A stretch of DNA of 64,000 nucleotides from Maniola hyperantus (Eukaryota; Arthropoda; Insecta; Lepidoptera; Nymphalidae). Positions 1 to 15,400 of the stretch are shown here, piece by piece. A program made the position numbers and the translations under genes. Location of the stretch: assembly GCF_902806685.2 (NCBI RefSeq), contig NC_048548.1, positions 62,001-126,000 on the forward strand. Reading direction: 5' to 3'. The notes below the pieces were generated by a model. It saw nothing but the letters and a program-made list of their open reading frames with translations, made no database searches and was not told the origin of the DNA. The first letter of the stretch is position 1; every line of letters begins with the position of its first letter.

Positions 1-3000
1 CCGAGCGGCTCGGCGAGCTATGCGCGGCGACGCGCGCCGAGCTGGTCGACAACTGGCTCGTCGACGTGGCCGACACCATGGTCAAGATGAGGAGGCACTG
101 GGCCTGCTACGTCGCCAAGAAGAAAAAAGAATCCACCTTTCAGGTTGAGAAATTTTTTAGGTAAGTCTTTACAGAGTCTTGTGTTTATTTCTCATCTTCA
201 CTGATAGTAACCAGTTATAGTAAATTTTTGGAAGGGCCCTATCATGTTTGACTTTCGGTTCATTTAAATGACACCGACAGTCGGTAAACACGGTGATTAC
301 GAGATATGGTATATCAGCATGACGTCTGTTCCGCAGTTGCATCCACGCGTTGATGTCGCGCCAGATTCGCGATCTGGTCGAGAGGAGCGTTCATCATTTT
401 GCGGAGTACTTCTCGTACTATTCGGTAAGTGAATACTTTATTTAATATTTTTCAAAACTTCAAGACATAATATCACGACCATTCGAGAAGAGTAATTTTG
501 TCGGTATCCGCTGTTCTCAGGAAGGTAACGACTTCGGGACAGAGTACAGCGACTACGTGTTCATCAAGCGGCCGCTGCTGCGCATCAAGGTGGTGGGCCG
601 GCCCGGCTCCACCTGCCTCAGTTTCGAGCCGGCGCTTGACAACATGCGCGTGTTGATCATCAAGTGGCTGCACACTATCATCGGCGTTAATCACCACTTG
701 CCCAGTGTTGATGCCATTATGTATCCAGGTTTGTAAGATTTTAAATCAGAAAAAAAAAGATTCCGACGAATTGAGAACCTCCTCCTTTTTTTGAAGTCGG
801 TTAACAATGTAGATGGAGATCGTCCATTTGTTTTGTTGAAAATACTTACTTCAAAGTTTTAGACGTCTCTCACCAGACATCTTTAATCCTCCTCCTTTCT
901 TTTAATCGTTTATTATTAGATTCAAAAAATCCCAAACCTTAAAAGCTCTAGCATCATCTTCATTTTTGTTTGGAATTTTGAGTGTGGTCCCTGTTAACTT
1001 CTGGGTGTTGTTATTATTTTGAATATTTTGCATTTTGGGATTTCCAAATCTTTAACATCCAAATCTTGAAAATAGTTACTAAAAATTATTACATGTAAAT
1101 ATTGTTTTAAACGGTTGGATAGGTGTGCAGCGTCCCAAGCCCTACCTGACGGCGGTGTACCCCGACGAGCAGTACATGGTGGGTGTCGTGGAGCGCTGCG
1201 TCGCGCACTTCCACGCCAACCGGCCCGGCCCCGCCAGCTTCCTCGCCGTCTACCGCCCCTACCACTACATCCTGGACGGCACCGCGCACCACGATCTGCT
1301 GGGGTTCTTCGCTTTACAACCTCCGCCCTATTTGAAGGTTTTTTTTAAATTAAGAGATTTGTTTTCTACGACAGGCCTCGTTTGTAGATCTTGAATTATT
1401 TTTATCGCTTAGTGATTTGTCGCAAATGATTTTTGTCATCTCGGTTTCTAATTACCTCTCAAATCTCCAGGATTTCGCGGCTCGCATCCAAACGTACGTC
1501 GTCCTGCGCGACGAGATCGCGTTCCTGCGGCGCGACATCCCTCTCAACATGCTAATGTTGGACTGCGCGCCGCTCAACGACGTGCTGTGGGGCGAGGTGG
1601 ACGCACTGCGGCTGCACATCGTGGACCACTTCATCGCCGTCAACAGGAAGTGGAACAGAGCGTAAGTGAGCGTGGCCTCATAGCGACTCGCAACGAATAA
1701 ACTAGATGTCATCTATGTCGCCCGCGTTGCCACATAGATGACATCTAGCCCTCAATCTCAGTGACAATATCGGCCAATGCATGGTCGGCTTTTCAGGAAT
1801 TTGTTGGACTGCCCCTTGAATATTGCGAATGTTGCAAATTTTAAATAATTTTATGTAAAGCCCATGTTGAGGTATGTTCTGCCGGTCGGTATGTCCCTGC
1901 TCGCCAGGCGGCATCGATCGACTACCGTGTGAGCATCAGCTGACCTATGGTGCAGGATCTGCGACGTGTACGAGGAGATGGCGGCGCGCACATCAGAGAG
2001 CCCCGAGTCCACGGCGCAGCTAGTGGAGCTGCTGGGCTACATCCAGGACTGCCGCGACTGCGCCATGTTTGACTTGCGCGACAAGGCACGCACGGCAGCT
2101 GAGCACGTGCTCTTCCTCATGGAGCACGCACACCTGTCCTGTGAGTCTCTACGCTCTACGGCGCGTGACAGCACATTTCAAAATATAATATTCTTAATAA
2201 TATAATAATATTCTCAATACTATAAATGATCATAATGTTCATCTTCGTCATTGATAGTGTAGTTAGAAATAGTCTGATGCTTTTTTTTAGTTTTAAAAAG
2301 TGACATTTTGAGGCGTAAATGCTGTTGCGCTCACACCATGCCTGTATTCTGTTTAAATCCTCCTGAAGCAAAAACGTGTCTTGAGAATTTGTAATGGTTC
2401 TGAATATTTTCATATTTTCAGCAAAAAGGAGGCATAGGTACACTACACTGTTAATCACAAAATCAACAATGTCATTAATAAATAAAACAAAGAGTACTGG
2501 ACCAAGATGCGATCCCTGAGGCACCCCGGACCCAGCCTTATAAGGCCTTCACTCATATCCCTTGACAGCTACAACCTGAACCCTATCCTTTAAGTACGAA
2601 TCAAGCCAAGACAATAAATTGCCACATACACCGTACATCCGATAGTTACCGATAGTTCGTCTAATAAAATTTCTATGATGAACCTTATCAAAAGCGCTAG
2701 TAAAATCAGTATATTATATAGAATCAATTTCAGTTCCATCATCCATGTGTTTTGCTATATAATTGACATAATATGATAACAAAGTTACTGATAACAGATT
2801 TTTTGTTTTGGACTCCGTGCTGCAAAGGACTACTCCTAACTTTTGTAAATTATTGGACAAACAAGTGATTCGAAAATCTTAGCACAGGTCGATAACAGAG
2901 ATGTCTGTAATTATATTACCGTATTTGCCGAAAGACATATTTCAGGAAAAATCTTTTCCATTTAAAGAAATATTAAAAAAATATTGTCAACAATATTTTT

Positions 3001-6000
3001 AAAACTAAGAGTATAATATGTTTCTATTATTAGTATTAATTTATTATTGTACTAGCTTATGCTCGCGACTTCGTCCGCGTGGACTCCACAAATTTTAAAC
3101 CCCTATTTCACCCCCTTAGGGGTTGAATTTCCAAAAACCCTTTTTTAGCGGATGCCTACGTCATAATAGCTATATGCATTCCAAATTTCAGCCCGATCCG
3201 TCCAATAGTTTGATCTGTGTGCTAGTGCATTCAATTTATAATTTTTTGGAGAATTGCCTAGAACAGTTTTACGCTTTGTTCGTGTTCATAGTCGAAGACG
3301 TGAACCTGAACACGCGCGTGTTCCTCTGGCCGCTCGACATGGAGGAGACTATAGACCTCACCATCAAGACCCTCAACACCAAGAAGTTGATGGCGGAAGA
3401 CAAGCTGAAGAGCAGGAAAGCTATCTACGAGGAGAAGCTGAAGAAGCACGAAAAGGAGCTGGAGCAGTTCCGGCGCTTCGACCCGCCGCTGCTGAACCTG
3501 GACCTGCTCAGGGAGGTGGTGGCCAAAGTTGACGAAATCTTTCATCATTTGACGGCAAGTATTTTTTCAAATATTTTCTCTTTTAGTGTCAGTCACTTGA
3601 AATTTTCAATTTGGAGAAAACACACAAGAGGGTAATAGTTACCCTTCCGATGTGCTGTACCGTGTACGATAGAGTAAACGTTCAATGAAAACCGTGTGTC
3701 ACAGGACGACAAGCGCGAGGCCGACGAGATCAACAACGAGGAGGTGCTGCTGGAGCAGGAGGTGTCGGTGTACTTCAGCATGGGCGCCATGCTGGCTGGC
3801 GTCGAGCCCTTTCACAAGCTGTGGCACACTGCCTTCGACTTCTACGACGGCTACGAGAAGTGGTAGCTATGCTTATACGTTTGCCGGGAACTGGGTACTT
3901 CAGCATGGGCGCCATGCTGGCCGGTGTCCAGCCATTCCACAAGCTGTGGCACACCGCCTTCGACTTCTACGACGGCTACGAGAAGTGGTAGCTATGCTTA
4001 TACGTTTGCCGGGAACTGGGTACTTCAGCATGGGCGCCATGCTGGCCGGTGTCCAGCCCTTCCACAAGCTGTGGCACACCGCCTTCGACTTCTACGACGG
4101 CTACGAGAAGTGGTAGCTATGCTTATACGTTTGCCGGGAACTGAGTACTTCAGCATGGGCGCCATGCTGGCCGGTGTCCAGCCCTTCCACAAGCTGTGGC
4201 ACACCGCCTTCGACTTCTACGACGGCTACGAGAAGTGGTAGTGGTAGGTAGTGGTGGTGGTAGTACGAGTAGTGGTGGTGGTAAATATACGTTTACCGGG
4301 AACATATTATCTACAGATTCTCTACCTTCTGAGGGGAAGACATTTTATATTTCATCTTCGCGTACTTATTTATTTTTCTTGCTAAGCAAGTGGAATGTTT
4401 TATATTATACTAGAGGATGCCCGCGACTTCGTCCGCGTGGATTTAGGTTTTTAAAAATCCCGTGGGAACTCTTTGATTTTTCGCGATAAAAAGTAGCCTA
4501 TGTCCTTCCCCGGGGTGCAAGCTATCGCTGTACTAAGTTTCGTCAAAATCGGTTAAACGGATGGGCTGTGAAAGGCTAGCAGACAGACAGACAGACACAC
4601 TTTCGCATTTATAATATTAAGTATGGATTCATACGCTTATCTAAATATATAAAAGAGAAATACCACTCACTCACTGACGGAATCATGATTCTAGCTCAAC
4701 GGGAAGTACCTTATAGGTTTTCTTGACGGACACGACGGACAGCCGAACAGACAGACAGACAGACAACAAAGTAATCTTATAAGGGTTCATTTTTTCCTTT
4801 TGAGGTACAGGATCCTAAAAATAGCGGGTAGCGTTTTTACGGCGAAATTTGAAATTTGAAATGCAAAATTTAAATGCATAAAATTTAAATTTAAATTATT
4901 ACACTTATAGAACGAATAAATTTTTGTAAGTTTTTTGGCAGTCACTTAAGGATCAAATTAAGACACACAAATAAGGTTAAAGTACTGTATTCGGAGATCA
5001 GCAACGGCGATCGGTCGCAGGTACCACGGGCCGTTCCTGGGGCTGGAGGCGGAGCAGATCGCCGAGGACGTGGAGGCGTGGTGGAAGCTGCTGTACAAGC
5101 TGGGCAAGCAGCTGCTGGAGTACCCCGGTGCCAAACGCATCGCGGACATGGTGCGCAACAAGCTGGAGAAGTTTAAGCTGCTGCTGCCCGTGCTCACCGC
5201 CATCTGCAACAAGGTGACCGGTGCACATCACTAGATGTAGGTTCTAGAAACTGCAAATCAAGAACTGCGTCCGTACCTCCTTGGCTGGGCAGCCCTGACT
5301 GTTTCCTATCAATGAGTGAGCGAGACAGTCTACAAGAGAAAGAAACACCTACTGTCTGTCTACTTTTCCCGCTCTCTCAGTCTCATTTTGTCTTCAATCA
5401 GATGCCCCTACTATTTTTGTTCTTCCGTCCATCCCTCCACTTTCCTGCGAGAGAGAAAGAGCGCCTGCCTGATTTTCTCCTGTGAGAACTCCTCACTTCG
5501 ATAGACGATGCTGACAACAACGTGACAGTTTGAAGTAGGTCCGAACTCTCAGACGCGAGGTTTTAGTTCGGCACGAGGCCTAATTATTACGGTGAGCTAA
5601 AATCTTAAATCACCAAAGTGGTGCACGAAGCATTCAATTTGCGCAGGGCATGCGCGATCGCCACTGGGCCAAGATCAGCGAGCTGGTGGGTGCGGAAGTG
5701 GTGCACGGGCCGGAGTGCACGCTGGCCGACATGGTGGAGCAGGGCGTGCACGTGTTCGCGGCGCAGCTGGAGGAGATCGAGCAGTACGCGTCCAAGGAGT
5801 ACGCGCTCGAGAAGGCGCTCAACAAGATGAAGGAGGAATGGATCGGCGTCAAGTTCGAGGTCGTGCCCTACAGGTCGGTTTATTGCGTCTAACATATCTA
5901 TCTGTATATTTAAAGGATTTGTCTTTAAAATTCTATTGTTAGTCTTTTGGGTGGGTACGTTTAGCTTTTTGGGACACTTGTGTTGCTTCAAATTTATGTA

Positions 6001-9000
6001 CCTGAAAACCAGTAATAAATTGCTACCTTTAGAACAGTATACTTATATGCATGTTTTCAGACAATTGTTGTGTTTTCCCTTTATTCTCACTATATTTTTG
6101 TTACTATAAGTTCGTTTAAATACTAATATTTTTCGAGCCGTGTTTGGGGGAGTAGAGTTTTGTTTCGGAAAGTACAGAGAAATTTTTTGTTGCTCGTTAT
6201 GTTGTCGTGCATCAGGGACACCGGCGTTGGCATCCTCACGGGGCTGGACGACATCCAGCAGCAGCTCGACGACCACATCCTCAAGTCGCAGACGATGCGT
6301 GGCTCGCCGTACGTCAAGGCCTTCGAGGACGACATGGTCGCCTGGGAGGAGAAGCTCATCAGCATGCAGGATATCCTCGACCAGTGGCTGCAGGTGACAG
6401 CCTCCACTCACTGGAAGATTCCACGCTTAACATTTTTAACCGACTTCAAAAAAGGAGGAGGTTCTCAATTCGTCGAAATCTTTTTTTTATTTTTTATTTT
6501 TATTTTTATTTTTTATGTATGTTCCCCGATTACTCGAAGACGCCTGGACCGATTTTGAAAATTATTTTTTTGTTTGAAAGGGTATACTTCAAAGTTGGTT
6601 AAATTTGGTGAAGATCTGATGAACATCTTCGAAGATAGATACTGGAACTCCTCAACGGATAAGAGTAAATTGCTCGCGATCAGTGTAATAGCTTAGTAAA
6701 CAGTAGATTTTTAACCAGTCACAGCATAATTCCATGGGACCACTAAAAATTGTGAAATAAAAAATTTTTACAAAAAAAATAAAAACCGACTTCGTTATAG
6801 TTCCATAATAATACTTTTTGGTGCCGGTGCCAATTAGCTTTAGCTGCGCGAATCGTCTAGGCTTCATATTTTTATGAGACTCCACAATGGCACCTCATTG
6901 GCACCCCAAAAAATATTATTATGGAACTATATTAACTCTTGTATACATAATATATTCGGTAATAAATTAAATTATTTTTCAATTTTTAGTGTTTGTGTAT
7001 CGAAGTCGGTTTTTATTTTTTTTGTAAAAAAAAATATATATGTCGGAGAACAGGAGGATGGCTGATAATTATTATTCATCTTTAGCCGACATCAGAAGGT
7101 AGTAATTAATAAGTAGGTACTTTAATCCATGTTCTTTACAAATAGTTCTCAGTAACGTATCGCACATGGAAACCATCAACGTAACACAACCAGATCACCC
7201 TAACCTAACCCTACCTATGGTTGCCTCCAACCACCCCTCACAGCGACCCCTCACCTCACTCTAAACTAGCTAACCTAAGCTAAACACTACATCGTGTGAT
7301 TAGGGCGCAATTGCTATTGCAACCTCTCAATCAAGTCACGACCCGACTCCGTTATCTAATCATCTCAAGGTAATCAATCACAACTTCATGAACGCTCTTA
7401 AAAGGATCATTGCATCGACTCTCTTACGATCTAAACCAGATCTTATAATTAACTTCTCATTACTAATTCAGAATATCGCAATAGCTCTACCTTCTCCACT
7501 CTGTGCACATCTGCATACAGAACACCATAGCATCGTGCGCCACACGCGCCACGACTACTATCCACCCAAATAAGCGATCACAACAGAAACCAGGTAGAAT
7601 GTAAGCTATTCGATCTCATGGGCAACTCATTGTCTAATCCATTTCAACATTACACGAGAGTCATCAATGATTTTTTACCAACCGGGTTATACGATTCTAA
7701 AGCGGGTACCTACTATCAAAGTTAACTTCAAGTTACTATCACACTAAACTATCACTTCAAACTAATCATTATCTCAACTGCCGGTATATCTCCAATTACA
7801 CTCTAAATCACTAGCGTCTGCAGAAATAACCTTAACGGATGTCCTTATAATAATCTATCCACTGAGCCAAACGTTAACTCACGAATTACTCTAATATTCA
7901 CCAATAATTAGTATTCCATATTCGTCAAACAACTACGCGAACATTATTAATAGTGCTTTGCAGGCAAAGTCACCGGATGGCACTAGATGTTACGATTTAA
8001 CACAACGTACATTAGCATCGAACAATTACTGTTCTAACTATATCACAATCACCGAATTAAATATCACGATTAAGAAACTACCTACCTATCTCAAATAATA
8101 AAAATTAGCTAAGCTATAATCTGATAATTAATTTAACGCGAGAGAGAATTTTGAACAACAACAAATGCGTGCGTGTCAAAGTCCAACTCTGACAACTAAA
8201 ATAAAGATGGCTACCTTCCCTAGAGTAAAGCTCATACGTTTCTTTTCACGGAGTCTACAGACAGTAAGAACTCTTTCAATATCGACCCTCCAATATATAC
8301 ATTAATTAGCATTTTTACCAATACTTCAAAAATATTATTGGGATTTTTTTTTTGAGTTTAGCCGTGGCTTCAATCGATCTTTCTAAATAACCGACCCAGT
8401 TTTGCTTTTTAGAATAAAACATTTGTCCACAAATACTGATATAAAATCCGGCTTGCTGACAATCCTTTCTCCCGTATTGACACGTCATCTAATTTTCTCT
8501 AATCAGTTAATGAAACAAAAATCCATTAATTACTGATATGCTTAGATGTGAATCCGATGAATCTCGTTGAATTCGTTCTATGTTTAGGAGATATGGGTGC
8601 CTCTACTTAGGATGGTTCATGGTAGGTGTAAGGAATAAATACACCTTCCTTCACTATTCCATTTATTTTGCGTGCAACTAATATGAGAACTTAGTACCGA
8701 CTGCTAATATATAAAATGATACATTGCTACGGTGGTGGTCCGCTGAGTCAGGTACAAGCGTCGTGCTACCTGTGTAATGTGTCCCTACATGTAGATGTAT
8801 ATTGGATGACGAGTGTGTCGGTCGGCAGTGTCAAGCCACATGGATGTACCTGGAGCCGATATTCTCGTCGGAGGACATCATGCGGCAGATGCCGACGGAG
8901 GCGCGCAACTTCCGCGACGTGGACAAGGAGTGGCGCGCTGTCATGCTGGCCACGCAGAAGGAGCCCCTGGTGCTGCTGGCCACCGACTTCCCTGGTACTG

Positions 9001-12000
9001 AATCATTGTGGCTATATGATACTGGGTAATTTTTATTATGTCATTACAAAACCAAGTAATAATAATTATTTTCAGGACTGCTGAAGAAATTGCGATTCAA
9101 TAACGCATTATTGGATGATATTCAACGAGGCCTAAACGATTATTTGGAAAAGAAGAGACTATTCTTCCCCAGGTTTGTCAGATTTTCTCAAAATATACAG
9201 CATTATTGCAATGGTGACTTTTAAAAATATAAGGAAAGATTATCTAAACTGCATATTACTTATACATTTGAACAGATTCTTTTTCCTGTCAAACGACGAA
9301 TTGCTGGAGATTTTGTCGGAGACGAAGGACCCGATGCGCGTGCAGCCTCACCTCAAGAAGTGCTTCGAGGGCATCTACACGCTGGAGTTCAACGCGGCCA
9401 AGGAGATCGTCGGCATGGCGTCGATGGAAGGGGAGGTCGTTGCGCTGTCCTCGTCCATACAGCCTGCTGACGCTAAGGTACGCCATCCGTCACAAGCTAG
9501 TATACTGTCAGCACTACAATCCAACCGCCGCCTTTCTCATCCGTCTTCTTCTTCTTCAAGTCGTCGATCCATCGTACTGGAACTCGGACGCCGTACTACG
9601 CGGCCTTCTGTCCAGAGCACGTCTACCACAGCATCAATTCATAGATAGATATATTATAATTAAGATCTCTGTCACAATTATTATTAACTACTTGATTTAA
9701 ATACACCAGATACAAGGAAATTCTCTTCAGCTGAAAATCCATCGCAGTTTTTTAAATTGTCTAATCAAGTTTGACGGGTTTAGGGCATGGTGGAGCGTTG
9801 GCTGCAACAACTGGAGCAGCAGATGGTAACCAGCTTGCGCGACGTCGCGTCCGAAGCCATCAATGCGTACGCGCTGACTGCGCGCGAGGAGTGGGTGCTG
9901 CACTGGCCGGGGCAGATCGTGCAGGCCGGGTCCTGCGTGCAGTACACCACTGAGGTGAGATCCGTATGTGCTGATGCATTGCGACCCTTTCAGATTTTCA
10001 TGCTCGCTACTGTTGCACCTAATAATTTCTTCCGAAACATCATAAAACTAATTTAAGTTTGTTTAAAATTGACTGCGTTTGTGTCACTTTTAAGGATCCA
10101 CACGCTTTAGCCGACAGTCACCCACGGCTCTATGGCAACCAATTCCTGTTCGATGTCACTTGTTTATTTATTAGACGATAGAAGCGATCCAGAGCATGAG
10201 TCTCCCGGAGCTGATCGCAAAGAGTACGAGTCAGATCAACGGCTTGGTGTACCTGGTGCAAGGAGAGCTGGAGCCCGGGAACCGCATCACGGTCGAAGCG
10301 CTCATCGTCATCGACGTACATGGTGAGGGCATTTTCAAGTTATCCAAAGAACTAGTTCTTGTGGTACTTGTCTCGCTCGATGGTCCGTTTGGACGCCTGA
10401 GGATTACCTCGTTATTTCAACGAGTTAGCAAAGTTCGTTTTTGTCGCCAATGCCTGTTTGAATCCAGTGTGCAGTGAGGGATTCAAAGGCACAAGAAACA
10501 TAAAACTTTGCTCTCCATGGTACATACAACTTTTCTCCTCAATAGCGAAAAAAGCAACTATACAAAAAAGTGATTATTATGTGACTTTTCTTTGTTCTTA
10601 GCTTCTATATAATTAACAATTTCATCAGTCAGAAGGCTGATGGCGTCTTCCGTAGACTTTCCCCTCCGGAAGCTAAGCTGATTTTCAGATAGTACGTTAT
10701 GCCTATTCAAGAAGCTGGTGTGTTGGTTGTTCACCATTCTCTCTACTTTTGAAGCTTTTGAATACGTTGTTAGCACTGAGATAGGTCTATAATTTGTCAC
10801 CTTATTTCTATCTCCACTCTTGTAGACATGGTGGACTACAGCTTTTTAAAGACGTTTAGAAAAATGCCTTGGGCAAAACAGAGATTTATTACGTGCTTTA
10901 GGGCAGATTCTAATACGTTTACTGGTATGTTATCCCATCCAGCAGCACAATCATTTCTAAATCCCATTATAATTGAATTTATTTCAAGTTCATCTGAGTC
11001 AAGAGGACCCTTTGAGTTACAACATCATTGAGTTACCTAGGTAACTCAATGATGACTACAGTCATCAGAATTTTGAAGTTCAAAATCAAATTGTATATAT
11101 TATTATAAATATAAAAGAGAAATACCACTCACTCACTGACTAATCACGAAATCTCAGAAACTATAAAGCCTACAAACTTGAAATTTGGATGGTAGGTTCT
11201 TTCTAGAACGTAGGTATCAGCTAAGAAACAGTTTTGAGAACATCCCCCCCCTAAGGGGGTGAAATGGGGGGTGGAAGGTTGTAAGAAAGTCCTATGTTTT
11301 TGGAGTTAGAGACGTGAAAATCAACATTTAGGTTATTAGCTTTAAATAATAAAAATCTGTATAATTCAATTTGGGAAATTCCCTCCTTAAGGGTGGTAAA
11401 ATAGGGGGCAATCTAAATATATAAAAGATAAATAATACCACTCACTGACTAATTAATTAGCTTTAAATAATAAAAATCTGTGTAAGTTAATTTGGGAAAC
11501 TCTTCCCTTAGGGTGGTAAAATAGGGGGGGAAAGTTTTTATAGAAAAGTTTTAACTATTGTCATTTTTACTTTTTACTGAAATGTAGGTTCTTTCTAGGG
11601 GGTAGGTAGGTAGGAAATGATCTAACTAAATTCTCACCCTAAGTGGGTGAAATGAGGGTTGAAAAGTTATATGAAAATCCTATGTATTTAAAGTTAGAGA
11701 TATGAAAATTGGCATTTAGGTATTCTGGGTTCCGTGTCTTAAGGTGAGATTGAGTGAATAGGTAAGTGAGGCTTTTTGCAGCGGGAAAATTCAGACCTCA
11801 TGAGAAACCAGAAATTTTACGCGGACGAAGTCACGGGCAACTGCTAGTTGTATATAAATTGGCAGTGGAGTAGCTAGCTCTTTTCATATATTCACAAAAA
11901 AATTATTAACAGCATCAATCGAGTCCTGCTCGTCTGTTTCAAAATTGAATTTAAGAAATGCCTATCCAGAGCGTCCTACATTCAAACCCCTTTTTCTCAC

Positions 12001-12421
12001 TGAGTAAAAACGACTATTGTAAGAATAATGAAACATAAGAACTACCTTTCGTTGCAATAATAACATTTAAGTGGGTATAACTAAAATAACATTTATGAAT
12101 TTGGGATTTCCAGCGAATAACTGATGTAAAACTTAATATCTTTAAACCTGTGCTGTTTATAAATTCAAATAGCAGTAGTAAGTAGTAATAGTAGTAAAAC
12201 TAACTCTCTGATAACCACTCAGGTCGCTCGATCCTGGAAGAAATGGAGAATAAGAAAGTCCATGAGATCTCAGATTTCAACTGGATCTCGCAGCTGCGCT
12301 ACTACTGGCGCGGCGACCGCATCGTGTGCTCCATGATCACCACGGACGTGGACTACGGCTTCGAATACCTCGGCAACACGGGCCGCCTGGTCGCCACGCC
12401 GCTCACCGACAGATGTTACAG
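1..12421 (+). CDS. Dynein exons: N-terminal tail and linker
   Basis: Seventeen exons encode about residues 1-1016 of the visible protein: 1-160 (partial), 337-424, 521-728, 1123-1337, 1471-1661, 1956-2140, 3292-3554, 3705-3862, 5021-5213, 5647-5873, 6216-6393, 8829-8994, 9076-9172, 9276-9477, 9784-9954, 10175-10322 and 12223-12421. The tail binds light and intermediate chains and docks the motor. The linker is the lever that swings during the power stroke. The linker is recognised by WMYLEPIFSSEDI, the run from FFFLSNDELLEIL to KKCFEGI, and WISQLRYYW just before AAA1. Introns are mostly 80-1800 bp and AT-rich. The donor after 3554 is ACG|GCAAGT, a GC donor, because no GT there keeps the frame. 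Exons 3705-3862 and 12223-12421 are followed by partial tandem copies. The start codon lies outside the window. Confidence 0.92.
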
Positions 12422-15400
12422 GTATGACTCCAACTGGATCTCGCAGCTGCGCTACTACTGGCGCGGCGACCGCATCGTGTGCTCCATGATCACCACGGAC
12501 GTGGACTACGGCTTCGAGTACCTCGGCAACACGGGCCGTTCAAAGAATACGCGTTGGGACAAACAAATCAAAATAGAAATACTCTTCTACACCCGCAAGC
12601 AACAATAACGGGCCTGCATTCGACAACCACAAGATTCGAACACAAAAACAACACTCAAAATGGCTTCCCTCACTGGGACAACAATAACCAGCCAATAATG
12701 AATCGAATCTTATCGTGATCAAAACTAATTACGCCAAAACTGCCACCGATCTGTTAAAGTACTTAACTGTGGGGGAAACCCTCCAATGGGCTCCATAGCC
12801 ATACCAGCCCTAATAGCCATCCCATACCTCGCTTAACTGATTCGTCACTGATATTGATATACCGATTGGTCTGATCTGCGTATTGCACTGACCGAAGCTC
12901 TGCTTAGCCAATGACTGACACTGGTCACTGGTCTGTTACTGATTTAACATTGTTCACAAACAACCCGATGCTTCGATTTAGAATCTGATAAACACTGATT
13001 ATGCATGCATGCATTGAGAAATAACAATCTGCGTTACTGAATCCTGCACTGTGTCTGAAGCTCTGCGCCTGCACTTCACAATACCCCCGTTGTCAATATG
13101 TTGTACTGAGACCTCTGAGTATTGCCACGTCTGCGTCTATACTTTACAATGTCATGATTGTGAATGTCGTTGGTGCGCCGCCCACGCATCTCTATTCCCG
13201 TTTCAAGTATCACCGTCTGGTTTGACCCCTGCCTGTCCCCACAAGGGAGCCCGGGTCCTGCGGCACATGAGCAGGTCCGCGCTCGAACAGGCTAGGGGCA
13301 GGGTCGCACTAACAACCAATAGGCTGTTTATCATATTTCTTCACTTGGTGTATGGGTGATTTATATGATATTCTCTTATTGACGGTGGATAAATAGAGAC
13401 GTGCATAGGCAATATCACTTGCCATCTTGTAGATGTCGAGTCTCCTAGAGAGTAGACCAGCTCGTTTGTCTGTGTGTATGACAGTTAGAGTGGGTGTGTT
13501 GAGCTGAGCCTACGACGGCAGGAGGCGAGTGAACGCTCAGCCCCCATCAAACCAGCTGTGCCGGGGTGGTGAGCCAGATAGCCCAAATGTATACCAATGG
13601 GGCCATCGTGGAAAACTTCTTCGGCGCACCGCAGATCTCCAAGGGTGCGTTCCAATTGAGCTCCGTGTCAAGGTGGACAACGGAGGAGGAGATAGACCAA
13701 TTGTCCCCATGGGGCAATGGTGCAAAACTTTCTCGCGGCACCACAATAGCACACGATAGTAGGTACTTAATAGATTCACTCTTCTTTACGTCCTCTTTTA
13801 CTGCGCTAGTTAGTTCAGATAAATTACTTGACTTCTTAAGGGGGCGTCGTCCAATAATTAAAGCACAACTTCACAACGCAAGTAGCCTCCTGAAGTTAAA
13901 GATCAAAGATGTCGCGCTCGTATTCATAATGCGACAGTATATAAAAAACGTCTCCTAATTGTTACGAAGCAAATATAATTCAAATGTTCAATAGTTCCAT
14001 AGCTTATAATCACAAACTCACACACTCTAAACAAACTCGATCTTAATGTATCAAAATGCAATTCCATATCCTTCACTAGGAAAAAAGAACGCATCATTTT
14101 GGTTATAGTCTCAAACTTAAAACATTAACTAGAACGAATACTATAAAGGATCTTGGAGTGCTACCTACTTGATACGAAACTGATCCTCGACCAACATAAT
14201 ATAGGTACTATTACAAGCAAAGCACATAAAGCTTTAGGTTTCATTATGCGTGCTAGTAGGTAGATAGGTAAACCTTTCAAAAAAATGAAAACCATTAAAG
14301 TCCTATACCTACTGTTCGTTGGTCCGTAGTAACCTAGAATATGCTGTCAAATATGGAACCCTACTTATCAAGTTTATATCAACAAAATTGAAAATATTCA
14401 ACGTAAATTTATTCGGTTTTTAAAATATAAATTTCACCTTCCTAAAACTTCTTATGAAAAAGCCTGTTCTGATTTACATCTTGTGCCTCTTCATATTCGT
14501 AGAAACATACATAGCTGATATTTGTTTCCTACTTAACATAGCGAGGGGGTCAATAGATTGCCCTGAATTACTTACGAAGCTTAAATTATTTGTAACCTCA
14601 CATGTATTAATACGTGCATCCAGCACAAAAAAAATTACATTTTCCATTGTCTAGAACTAACATCAGATCAAATTCCTTCATTTCTCGCGCTTCACGCAAT
14701 TTAAACTCAATTTATGACGAATCCAGCATAGACTTATTTTATGGCAATGTGAATAGTGTAGGTACGCCAAAGTTTAACAAATTTATTTGCTAGCATAATG
14801 CAATAATTATATCTAGTTATAGTCTGTCACTGTGTTCATTTTACTCTTAATGTAGTATCTAATTGTGAAAACCTTTTATTAGCTCGTAGTTACTTAAGTT
14901 TAAGATTATAATAGATTAATGTAAGCTGTTGGTTCTCCTAATAAAAAAATAAAAATCATACAAAGAATCCACGAGGCAAGTCGGGCCAAACAATTAGTCG
15001 TGGGTTACAAGGCAACATTCACTCCATTTATCACACCTTATTCAGTATTACTCACGCGCAGGAATATAAGAAATCCACGTGATGTGCACAACCATACAAC
15101 CACGTCATATCACGGACAATAGGTACTATTCGAGACAACAAGGCCACGCCATCAAGGTCGCGTCAAAGTTGTGGCCTTTCCCCCACAAGTTGTCTTACAA
15201 TCGCAACAATTTGCGACAAGCTGCGCGTGCTCCATACTATGCCATTTATAACCACAAAAAAATATATAAAGGAAAGGTGACTGACTGACTGATCTATCTG
15301 GTCTGGTGGTAAATTAAATCTACCCGACGATTCGAAAGCGCTTGTAAAAAGTCTACTTGAATAAAAACATATTCTATTCTATTCTATTCTATTCTATCAA

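Noticed and set aside
7196..7230. Telomeric (TTAGG)n tract
   Set aside because: Only a few degenerate CCTAA/CCCTAAC words are present, with no array, so an interstitial telomere is not supported.
13566..13958. 130-residue open frame in the 9-kb intron
   Set aside because: No recognisable motif, low-complexity surroundings, and composition unlike the dynein exons.
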